From Paenibacillus sp. H1-7 (lineage in GTDB: Bacteria > Bacillota > Bacilli > Paenibacillales > NBRC-103111): a stretch of 64,000 nt of DNA. The notes below the pieces were generated by a model. It saw only the letters and a program-made list of their open reading frames with translations, did no database searches and was not told where the DNA came from. Of the stretch, positions 52,822 through 59,610 are shown piece by piece; positions within the stretch are counted from its first letter, which is position 1; the number at the start of each line of letters is the position of its first letter. A program made the position numbers and the translations under genes. The stretch lies in the NCBI RefSeq assembly GCF_022354825.1, contig NZ_CP031168.1:3659501-3723500 (forward strand). The letters are read 5' to 3'.

Positions 52822-52856
52822 AAGGCCTCCTTCATCGGAAAGGGGGCCTATTTTAT
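52822..52856 (+). terminator. Rho-independent terminator after the MarR gene
   Basis: AGGCCTCCTT pairs with AAGGGGGCCT (one G-U pair) around a seven-base loop, then ATTTTA. Confidence 0.75.
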
Positions 52857-52875
52857 CACATGTTATATTATGTGA
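52856..52875. promoter_or_regulatory. Operator-like palindrome in a convergent intergenic region
   Basis: TCACAT GTTATATT ATGTGA is an inverted repeat downstream of both flanking genes. Its ACATGTT...TTATG core recurs in the promoter region of the DNA-binding/PBP regulator (53912-53928). Confidence 0.35.
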
Positions 52876-52944
52876 CATGAAAAAGAAGAATGATTTAGTG
52901 CAGATTCATAACATCTTCATTCGTTACCGCTTGGTGTTCAAATT

Positions 52945-53895
52945 TCAAGTTTCATACAGGATTTCTCCTGTGAGTGACAGATCGTACCCGGGGATGGTCA
53001 GCAGCTCCTTCTTAAACTCCTCGGACCGCGTGATGTGCAGCAGGGAGGGCAGCCAAGAATGAGTGTGCTCATTCTTCAGGATGACGAGATCGTAACGCTC
53101 CTGGATTAATGGGATAAAATCGACTTGTCCCACAAGCGCAGCCGCTTTCTCAATACCGATGCCGACATCCGCTTCGCCGGACGATACTTTGGAAGCGACA
53201 CCGAGATGATTCGTTTGTTCATTCTCGTAGCCGATCAGCTGATCAGGCTTGATCCGGTGAAGCCGCAGCTGCTCATCGAGCAGTACACGGGCGCCGGAGC
53301 CTTTCTCCCGATTGACGAAGCGAAGTCCAGGACGGCTTAAGTCGGACCAGTGCTCGAGATTGAACGGGTTGCCCTGTTTGACATACATCCCCGCATTTCG
53401 GGAAAGCAGGTTGACGACGATATAGGAAGATCCGACGAGAATCCGCCGAATGTAAGGAATATTGTAGTCACCGGTATCCCCATCGAGCAAATGCGTGCTG
53501 ACAATGTCGGATTCTCCGCGGTACATGGAAATCAGGCTGTCCATAGAGCCGACGAATGAACGCAGCGGACGGATGCCGGGGATATGCTTCTCCATATGCT
53601 TAGCCAATATATCCAGCCCGATGTCGTGGCCTGTTATGACGATACTGCGCGGTCCGTTGAAGGCTGCGGGAGCAGCGGAATGGAAGGAGTGACCGGCCGG
53701 AGCAGGGCGCTCAGCAATCGCCGCTGTTTTGGCGCGCTGCTTGTATGCTTCCAAGTCTGCAGCGTCAACCCGCATCTGCTTGCCGACCCGATAGGAGGGC
53801 AGCTCGCCTTTTTTGATCAGGTCATAAACAGTCAGCTTGGATATTTTCAGCAGCTTGGCGATTTCTTCGGTCGTATAGGACATATCGCTGGCCAT
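52945..53895 (-). CDS. HTH/periplasmic-binding-like regulator, probably molybdate-responsive
   Basis: About 316 residues. An excisionase/MerR-type HTH_17 domain (about 5-55, 'YTTEEIAKLLKISKLTVYDLIKKGELPSYRVGKQMRVDAADLEAYK') is followed by a ModA-like PBP domain (about 80-305, 'VITGHDIGLDILAKHME', 'FVNREKGSGARVLLDEQLR', 'VSSGEADVGIGIEKAA'). This is the layout of the one-component regulators that sense molybdate or tungstate with a binding-protein fold. The ATG at 53895 has a perfect AAGGAGG upstream; longer in-frame starts pass through it. It is divergent from modA, 156 bases away. It likely controls modAB and perhaps the nitrate reductase. Confidence 0.8.
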   Translation of the reverse strand: MASDMSYTTEEIAKLLKISKLTVYDLIKKGELPSYRVGKQMRVDAADLEAYKQRAKTAAIAERPAPAGHSFHSAAPAAFNGPRSIVITGHDIGLDILAKHMEKHIPGIRPLRSFVGSMDSLISMYRGESDIVSTHLLDGDTGDYNIPYIRRILVGSSYIVVNLLSRNAGMYVKQGNPFNLEHWSDLSRPGLRFVNREKGSGARVLLDEQLRLHRIKPDQLIGYENEQTNHLGVASKVSSGEADVGIGIEKAAALVGQVDFIPLIQERYDLVILKNEHTHSWLPSLLHITRSEEFKKELLTIPGYDLSLTGEILYET

Positions 53896-53908
53896 CGGAT
53901 GCCTCCTT

Positions 53909-53940
53909 GTTACATGTTGTTCGTTATGCTTCATTGTAAC
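53909..53940. promoter_or_regulatory. Inverted repeat in the regulator-modA divergent region
   Basis: GTTACA (53909-53914) and TGTAAC (53935-53940) face each other over a 20-base gap containing ACATGTTGTTCGTTATG. It may be an operator of the molybdate regulator. Confidence 0.35.
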
Positions 53941-54051
53941 ATAATTTGTCATGAAAAGTTTATGGACAGGGTTACTCTAGCCAGGAAAACTATGTATAAT
54001 GATTATTATTTATATCTAAATAGTATTAAATAGAATGGTGGAGGGGTAATC

Positions 54052-54903
54052 ATGTTTCGAATAAGTAAAAGTAATATGATTTTGTCTGCTTTGCTAGCTA
54101 TGACATTAGTAGTTACTGGGTGCGGATCGGGAACCAAACCGGCAGCGGACAGCGGAACTGGGGCACAAGCACCGAGTACCAATGCAGCGGCTCAGAAACC
54201 GGCTGAAACGGTAGAGCTGACCATCTCGGCCGCAGCAAGTATGACAGATGCGCTTAAGGAAATTCAAAAGGATTTTGAGACGAAAAATCCGTCTATTAAA
54301 TTGAACTTTAACTTCGGTGCTTCCGGGGCGCTGCAGCAGCAAATCGAGCAGGGGGCGCCGGCGGACTTGTTCCTCTCGGCGGCTGCCAAGAACATGAGTA
54401 CGCTTGTCGAGAAGCAGCTGATCGATGCCAAGCAGCAGAAAAAATTGCTGACAAACGAGCTCGTGGCTGTAGTCAATGCCGATGGGAAGACCGCCGTAGC
54501 GAACGTATCGGATCTAAGCAAAGCGGATGTGAAGCATGTAGCGATCGGGATTCCGGAAAGCGTCCCTGCCGGAAGCTATGCGAAAGAAGCGCTAACCAAC
54601 GCGAAGCTGTGGGGAACGCTGCAATCCAAGATGGTTCAAGCGAAGGATGTCAGACAAGTGCTGCAATACGTAGAAACAGGCAATGCGGAAGCTGGCTTTG
54701 TGTATAAAACCGACGCGATGACGTCGCAAAAGGTCAAAGTCGCCTTCGCCGTCGATCCGAAAACCTATACCGCGGTGGAATATCCTATCGGAATAGTTAA
54801 GGCAACGAAGCATAGTAAAGAAGCGGAAGCCTTCTACAACTATTTGCAAGCCAAGCAATCGCTGGATATCTTCGTTAAGTACGGCTTTTCCGTTATTCAA
54901 TGA
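54052..54903 (+). CDS. modA: Molybdate-binding lipoprotein
   Basis: A 283-residue lipoprotein with lipobox VTGC (Cys near residue 24), an Ala/Thr linker, then the ModA fold. Signatures are 'LTISAAASMTDALKEIQKDFE', 'FNFGASGALQQQIEQGAPADLFLSA', 'IGIPESVPAGSYAKEAL' and 'TGNAEAGFVYKTDAM'. The protein captures molybdate (or tungstate) outside the membrane and passes it to ModB. Its TGA overlaps the modB ATG. A GGAGGGG RBS precedes the ATG. Confidence 0.93.
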   Translation: MFRISKSNMILSALLAMTLVVTGCGSGTKPAADSGTGAQAPSTNAAAQKPAETVELTISAAASMTDALKEIQKDFETKNPSIKLNFNFGASGALQQQIEQGAPADLFLSAAAKNMSTLVEKQLIDAKQQKKLLTNELVAVVNADGKTAVANVSDLSKADVKHVAIGIPESVPAGSYAKEALTNAKLWGTLQSKMVQAKDVRQVLQYVETGNAEAGFVYKTDAMTSQKVKVAFAVDPKTYTAVEYPIGIVKATKHSKEAEAFYNYLQAKQSLDIFVKYGFSVIQ

Positions 54904-55571
54904 TTGCGGCATCAATAGATTGGCAGCAATTTTGGACGCCGATCCGGCTGTCGGTGCAAGTCGCCTTGTTATCCAGCGTGGTGGTCGTACTGCTCGGAAT
55001 AGCTGCAGCCTGGTGGATGTCACGGCGATCGTTTAAAGGAAAGACGCTTCTGGAAACGGCGTTCATGCTGCCGCTTGTGCTTCCCCCGACGGTCATCGGC
55101 TTTTTACTGCTGGTTATCCTTGGCCGTAAGAGCTGGTTCGGGCAATTCATCGAATGGCTGTTTGCAGCTCCTGTCATCTTTTCCTGGTGGGCTGCCGTCA
55201 TCGCTTCCATCGTCGTTGCCTTTCCGCTTGTTTACCAGACGATGAAAGTGGGCTTCTCCTCCGTAGATAAAGATTTGGAGGCGGCAAGCCGCTCGATAGG
55301 GGCAAGCGAATGGCAGGTGTTCCTGTATATTACGCTTCCATTGACGTACCGCTCGCTCGTTTCCGCCTATATTCTAGGCTTTGCCCGCGGACTTGGCGAA
55401 TTCGGAGCGACACTGATGATTGCGGGGAATATTCCGGGCAAAACCCAAACGATCCCCACCGCCATTTACGTTGCTGTGGATGCAGGTGATACTGCCATGG
55501 CATGGGCTTGGACGGGATCGATCATTGTTATCTCGTTCATCATGCTGCTGCTGACCGGGCGTAGAAGCTGA
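54900..55571 (+). CDS. modB: Molybdate ABC transporter permease
   Basis: A 223-residue permease with five to six membrane segments. It contains 'LPLVLPPTVIGFLLLVILGRKSWFGQ' and the EAA loop 'EAASRSIGASEWQVFLYITLPLTYRSLVSAYILGFARGLGEFGATLMIAGNIPGKTQTIPTAIYVAV', which is the ModB signature. It overlaps modA by 4 bases. No modC ATPase gene follows; a terminator comes at once. ModB therefore needs an ATPase encoded elsewhere. Confidence 0.93.
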   Translation: MIAASIDWQQFWTPIRLSVQVALLSSVVVVLLGIAAAWWMSRRSFKGKTLLETAFMLPLVLPPTVIGFLLLVILGRKSWFGQFIEWLFAAPVIFSWWAAVIASIVVAFPLVYQTMKVGFSSVDKDLEAASRSIGASEWQVFLYITLPLTYRSLVSAYILGFARGLGEFGATLMIAGNIPGKTQTIPTAIYVAVDAGDTAMAWAWTGSIIVISFIMLLLTGRRS

Positions 55572-55587
55572 TGCGGATTTCATAACG

Positions 55588-55625
55588 CAAAAAACAAACA
55601 GCACAATGTGCTGTTTGTTTTTTTA
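55588..55625. terminator. Bidirectional terminator between modB and the LacI gene
   Basis: AAAAAACAAACAGCAC AAT GTGCTGTTTGTTTTTTT is symmetric with A/T runs on both sides, so it can act on both strands. Confidence 0.9.
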
Positions 55626-55636
55626 TGAGGAAGTAT

Positions 55637-56647
55637 TTACTTTCGTGCCGCTGAGGAAGAATCGCGGATTATAAGTTCGGAGTCAAGCACGACAACTCGG
55701 TCAGGGGTGATTTCCGTATGCTCCAGCTGATGGATGATTTTCTCGACAAGGATGCTGCCCATCTTGAATTTCGGCTGGGCTACGGTGCTTAGCTTCGGTG
55801 TGATATAGCGGCTGACGCGATTGTTGTCGACTCCGACAATAGCAAGCTGCTCGGGGATTTGAATACCGAGCTCTGCACAGGCTTGGTACACGCCAAGAGC
55901 CATTTCGTCGTTAGCGGAATAGATGGCGGTGAAAGAAACCTTTTTCTCGAAGAGCCGTTTCATCGCTTTGTAGCCGCCCTGTTCGCTAAAATTACCGTTC
56001 TCGACCCACTCCGGACGAAAAGGGATATGGTGCTCCCGAAGCGCCTTCAAATAGCCCTCGAGCCGGTCATAGCTGTCGATCGCATCCGCATAACCACTCA
56101 AAAAGGCGATCTCCCGATGACCCTGTTCGACCAGATGATTGACGACATCTCTCGAAAATTTCACATTATCCGTGAACACGCAGGGGATGGTAGGGTGCTC
56201 AATGTACCGGCCGACGATACCGACAGAATAGTTCAGATCGGCAAGACGGCAAATTTCTTCGTCGGATTGGAGCGGGGTGACGAGAATCATGCTGTCGACC
56301 GTTTTATCCATGAGCAGATTGATAAATTCCAGCTCTTTCTCTTTGTTGTTGCCCGTATCGCAAATAATGACCTTATATTTCATGGCGTAAGCCTTATTCT
56401 CAATCCCTTTGATAACTTCCGCGTAGTAGGAGTTGTTAATTTCGGGTACGATGACTCCGATGGCCATCGTTTTCTGGGAACGCAAATTTTTGGCTGCGGC
56501 ATTCGGCTGGTAGCCGAGCTCGTGAATGATCTTCATGACCTTTTCTTTGGTCGCTGCCGTAACACTGCTGCTGTTATTGAGCACACGCGAGACGGTCGCG
56601 GAGGAAACTCCCGCTTTAGCCGCTACATCGACGATTTTAATATCCAT
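55637..56647 (-). CDS. LacI-family transcriptional regulator
   Basis: About 336 residues. The N-terminal LacI helix-turn-helix and hinge are 'DIKIVDVAAKAGVSSATVSRVLNNSSSVTAATKEKVMKIIHELGYQPNAAAKNLRSQK', followed by a periplasmic-binding-like sugar domain ('MAIGVIVPEINNSYYAEVIKGIENKAYAMKYKVIICDTGNN', 'FTAIYSANDEMALGVYQACAELGI'). The ATG at 56647 has AAGG 9 bases upstream and starts at the family position. It lies 117 bases after the orphan binding-protein gene in the same direction. Palindromes of the LacI type lie upstream of both genes, indicating control of both. Confidence 0.9.
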   Translation of the reverse strand: MDIKIVDVAAKAGVSSATVSRVLNNSSSVTAATKEKVMKIIHELGYQPNAAAKNLRSQKTMAIGVIVPEINNSYYAEVIKGIENKAYAMKYKVIICDTGNNKEKELEFINLLMDKTVDSMILVTPLQSDEEICRLADLNYSVGIVGRYIEHPTIPCVFTDNVKFSRDVVNHLVEQGHREIAFLSGYADAIDSYDRLEGYLKALREHHIPFRPEWVENGNFSEQGGYKAMKRLFEKKVSFTAIYSANDEMALGVYQACAELGIQIPEQLAIVGVDNNRVSRYITPKLSTVAQPKFKMGSILVEKIIHQLEHTEITPDRVVVLDSELIIRDSSSAARK

Positions 56648-56710
56648 CTTCATCAACCTTATCCGTAGTTAATAGGCACTTTTATCGTTGTTAAAAATAT
56701 ACTCTATTAC

Positions 56711-56722
56711 GAAATCGATTTC
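56711..56722 (-). promoter_or_regulatory. LacI-type operator before the LacI gene
   Basis: GAAATCGATTTC is a perfect 12-base palindrome about 64 bases upstream of the LacI start. It is the core of the operator found before the binding-protein gene. Confidence 0.55.
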
Positions 56723-56763
56723 AAGCTGATACACCAAGCGTACCAGCCTGAAATCGCTTAGCA

Positions 56764-58086
56764 TTACTTGCTGGCGGCTTCCTGCTGCTCAATCGTTTTG
56801 TTCACCGATTCGGTCGCTTCGCGCAGCACCGTATTGATATCTTTTTTGCCTTGGATGACGCTCTTCAAGTCCGGCACACGGCTGGCGGCGTTGTCATATT
56901 TGGTTACATCCCCGGCGGGGGCGTATTTTTTCGGCCGAAGTGCCATCACGTTTTTACCTTTATAGAGCGGATTCTCTTGACCGAAAGCCTTCATGACTTC
57001 CGGATTGCTGGAGATCGGGACAAAGTAGCCTTTCTTGGCATTGTCCTGCTGAAACTCGTCCGAGGTCCAGAAGGTGAGCGCCTGGAAGGCTTGATCCTTA
57101 TGCTCGGATGTAGTCGTTATATAGAAGTAGGTCGGGTACGCTTGAGGGCCAAGCTCGGGTTTATCTTTGAATACAGGGTAGGGTGCGAGATCCCAATTCA
57201 TCCCCTCTAGCCGTTCAGCCGGCTCCAGCGCTGTATGGGCCAGGAACATCGCAAAGGTGCGATCTTTGAAAAATTGGTTGCGTTCGTACGGCTCCGACAT
57301 TTGATTTCCTTGCAGCGAGGCATAAGCAGATGGGCTGTACAGACGAAGGAAGTTGTCGGCGAACGGTTTCCATCTGTCGTCGGAAGTAAATGTGGCCGTT
57401 TTCGTTTTCTTGTCCACCAGCGGGATGGACCATTGATTTAACAGCAAATAATGGTTGTAGGAGGTGCCGAATCCAAAGTATTGCGTTCCGTTGTCCTGGC
57501 GGGTCAGCTTTTTGTTCAGATCAATGAGATCGTCCCATGTCATGCTGTTGCTAGGATAAGGAATTCCGAACCGGTCGAACAAATCTTTGTTGTAATAAAT
57601 AGTGGCGGGAGGGACGAGAACAGGGAGTCCGTACATGCCTCCGTCGGCCATCTGTTTGGCCAAATCGACCATGGAGGGATCGATCTTGGCAAGATCATAT
57701 TTGAACTTTTTTATGAGCGGTGTAATATCGTATTGCAGTCCGGCATCGAGAAGATTGGCGGGAGTTACGCCTATGGAAGACGCTACGATGTCAATTTGTT
57801 GTCCCGCTGTAATAAGCTCAGGAATCGAGGTGCCTTTGGAGCCTCCGACTATGTATTTTACCGTAAGATGAGGATGCTTTTTGGTGAGGGGCTCGCTGAA
57901 GGTTTTGGTGAATTTGTCCTGGTCCCAGTCCTGTGGGAACGGATAGTACACGACGAGCTCGGCGGGCTCGGTATTGACAGGGGCTTGAGCCTCGGCTTCG
58001 GGATTGTTGGCGGGTGCTGTCCGGCTGCAGCCTGACAAGACAACGGCAAGCAGTGCGGTCAATACTATGAGTTTTTTTGTATACAA
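56764..58086 (-). CDS. Orphan ABC solute-binding lipoprotein (LacI-linked)
   Basis: A 440-residue lipoprotein starting with TTG after AAAGGAGGTCG. Signal peptide and lipobox LSGC are followed by a family 1 sugar-binding fold ('GGMYGLPVLVPPATIYYNKDLFDRFGIPYPSNSMTWDDLIDLNKKLT'). No permease or ATPase genes accompany it. It is related to the binding protein at 29776-31122. The downstream LacI gene and shared palindromes imply sugar-responsive expression. Confidence 0.87.
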   Translation of the reverse strand: MYTKKLIVLTALLAVVLSGCSRTAPANNPEAEAQAPVNTEPAELVVYYPFPQDWDQDKFTKTFSEPLTKKHPHLTVKYIVGGSKGTSIPELITAGQQIDIVASSIGVTPANLLDAGLQYDITPLIKKFKYDLAKIDPSMVDLAKQMADGGMYGLPVLVPPATIYYNKDLFDRFGIPYPSNSMTWDDLIDLNKKLTRQDNGTQYFGFGTSYNHYLLLNQWSIPLVDKKTKTATFTSDDRWKPFADNFLRLYSPSAYASLQGNQMSEPYERNQFFKDRTFAMFLAHTALEPAERLEGMNWDLAPYPVFKDKPELGPQAYPTYFYITTTSEHKDQAFQALTFWTSDEFQQDNAKKGYFVPISSNPEVMKAFGQENPLYKGKNVMALRPKKYAPAGDVTKYDNAASRVPDLKSVIQGKKDINTVLREATESVNKTIEQQEAASK

Positions 58087-58214
58087 CGAATACGACCTCC
58101 TTTTAAATATGAACCATGGTTAAAAGCTTCGATACGATTCAAAGCAAGGGAAGGATAGTGCTTACAATGGCTGTATGCAAAATGGCAGGGGGTCATCATC
58201 ACCTCCAGATAGAC

Positions 58215-58228
58215 TGAAATCGATTTCA
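58215..58228 (-). promoter_or_regulatory. LacI-type/cre-like operator before the binding-protein gene
   Basis: TGAAATCGATTTCA is a perfect 14-base palindrome. It also fits the CcpA cre consensus TGWAANCGNTNWCA. On the minus strand it follows a TATAAA-like -10 box. Confidence 0.6.
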
Positions 58229-58323
58229 TTTATAGACGCCGATCTCCAGTCGTATAGGTTTCTTGCAGTAATCAGCTGATAGCCTGAAAATAGCGGAGGT
58301 GACGTACCGAGATGCAATCAAAG

Positions 58324-58373
58324 TTGACCTACAGCTAATGGAATGAGTATAATGTGAAATGTAATCGTTTGCA
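58324..58373 (+). promoter_or_regulatory. Plus-strand promoter with cre-like site
   Basis: TTGACC (58324-58329), 18 bases, TATAAT (58348-58353), then TGTAATCGTTTGCA (58360-58373), which matches the cre consensus at 13 of 14 positions and sits on the start site. It points toward the decayed kinase gene. Confidence 0.45.
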
Positions 58374-58518
58374 AGATGGAAATTTTGATTATAGTGAAAT
58401 CTTGCTCGCCGGCCCCAAATTTGTCCGGAAAAGTTAAGTAAGCAGGAATTCGGTTGTTTCTAGTGTAAATTAGAAATAGACATAAATAACCCTTTATCAA
58501 GGGGAGGTTCGGGACTCC

Positions 58519-58733
58519 ATGCTGCAGGAAACACTAGCCGGAAACAGCTGGATTGTAGAGGGGTCCATTATCAAATCCTCTTCGAATGGAATCATGGTTA
58601 CGATAAGCAAGCGATTCGCACCCTTATGGAAATTACCGATAAGTATGAAGAGAAGCGAATTATTATGAAGCGTAATGAAGAGATTTAGCGCTACGTAGAC
58701 GAATTTCAAGCGAGGCTGGTGCCGGTGAGTTGA
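58519..58733 (+). pseudogene. Remnant of an adenylate-kinase-like (FlaR-type) P-loop gene
   Basis: The first frame from ATG 58519 reads MLQETLAGNSWIVEGS, the middle motif of small P-loop kinases related to 'topology modulation' FlaR proteins. About 20 codons later the matching continuation is in another frame (from 58587): WNHGYDKQAIRTLMEITDKY, then EEKRIIMKRNEEI, an in-frame TAG at 58686, and RYVDEFQARLVPVS to TGA 58731. The N-terminal Walker A part and most of the middle are missing. A truncation, a frameshift with deletion, and a stop codon together make it a decayed gene. Confidence 0.6.
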
Positions 58734-58770
58734 AGTGATTATGCCCGCATCCCCAAGCAGCAGGGGCAGA

Positions 58771-58956
58771 CTATTCCTGCTGCGGATAGGCTGCCTTAAG
58801 CGCCTCGACGGATTCATACGACTCCGTTTCAAAGACGAACTTGGCCGGTGCTTTCTCCGTCTTGTTCTTCACAATGTGGCCGTAGTATTTGCCATTCTTG
58901 GCGAAGACGAACATCGTTTTATCCGGCTCGTCTCTTAAAATGTACTTTTCAATCAT
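58771..58956 (-). CDS. Small protein, second gene of a LexA-box operon
   Basis: A 61-residue protein, MIEKYILRDEPDKTMFVFAK..., ending KAAYPQQE. It is a mix of beta strands and a short helix; I do not recognise it. GGAGG about 9 bases before ATG 58956 supports the start. The coding region overlaps the end of the upstream gene by 8 bases, so the two are coupled and share the LexA-type promoter. Confidence 0.65.
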   Translation of the reverse strand: MIEKYILRDEPDKTMFVFAKNGKYYGHIVKNKTEKAPAKFVFETESYESVEALKAAYPQQE

Positions 58957-59332
58957 GGACAACAACCTCCGGTTTGATCACTTCGGTGATGTAACGGCTT
59001 AGCCGTCGGCCGACCTCCGCTTTCACCGCTTCTTTTCTTATTGTAAATCGCCCGCTCTGCCCGCGCAATAGATACGGATAATGCACGCTGTCGTGATCCC
59101 GGGTTTCTACGGAATCGATCACACAAATGTTAAGCTCTTTAAGCTGCAGCCTGACGGCATTCAAGTCCTCACGCATCCGGTTCATCACGATTTCGGCCGC
59201 CGAAGCGTACAAGTTTCTCAGCATTGCGGTGGATGTCTCCATCTCCAGCCGGTTCTTGTTCACAATCGATATGACGATGGGCAGCAGGATGTAGTCGCTG
59301 ATCAAATTCATTTCTTTCTCGGTTGCGTTCAT
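58949..59332 (-). CDS. YhjD-like protein under a LexA-type promoter
   Basis: A 127-residue, mostly helical protein: 'EMNLISDYILLPIVISIVNKNRLEMETSTAMLRNLYASAAEIVMNRMREDLNAVRLQLKELNICVID'. The pattern 'ILLP.VI..V..N' plus a helix-rich middle and 'YPYLLRGQSGRFTIRKEAVKAEVGRRLSRYI' recalls B. subtilis YhjD, a LexA-regulated protein of unknown function. The comparison is from memory. ATG 59332 has GAGGTGA upstream. A LexA-like box in the promoter supports DNA-damage control. Confidence 0.55.
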   Translation of the reverse strand: MNATEKEMNLISDYILLPIVISIVNKNRLEMETSTAMLRNLYASAAEIVMNRMREDLNAVRLQLKELNICVIDSVETRDHDSVHYPYLLRGQSGRFTIRKEAVKAEVGRRLSRYITEVIKPEVVVHD

Positions 59333-59351
59333 GGGAATCACCTCAACACTT

Positions 59352-59381
59352 ATTATATGCGAACGCACGTTCTTTATTCAA
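59352..59381 (-). promoter_or_regulatory. Promoter with LexA/DinR-type SOS box
   Basis: CGAACGCACGTTCT (59360-59373) matches the Bacillus LexA box CGAACRNRYGTTYC at 13 of 14 positions. On the minus strand it fills the spacer between TTGAAT (-35, 59376-59381) and TATAAT (-10, 59352-59357), an ideal place to block RNA polymerase. Confidence 0.7.
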
Positions 59382-59610
59382 TATGCAAAAAGGAAGCAGA
59401 TTATAAGGCGATTGAATCTATATGATTTGCACAAACGGAGTGTCTGTGCGCGAGCCCGAAATGCCGAGTTCGGGAACTAGGCGGTTTTCGACATGGCAAT
59501 TTAATCCATGTATTGAAATAACATCATCCATTTCAACGGCGATCCTTACTGTGATATTCTGATATTTGATGGATAATCTTGCTTACGTAAATACGGAAGG
59601 GATGAGCTGC

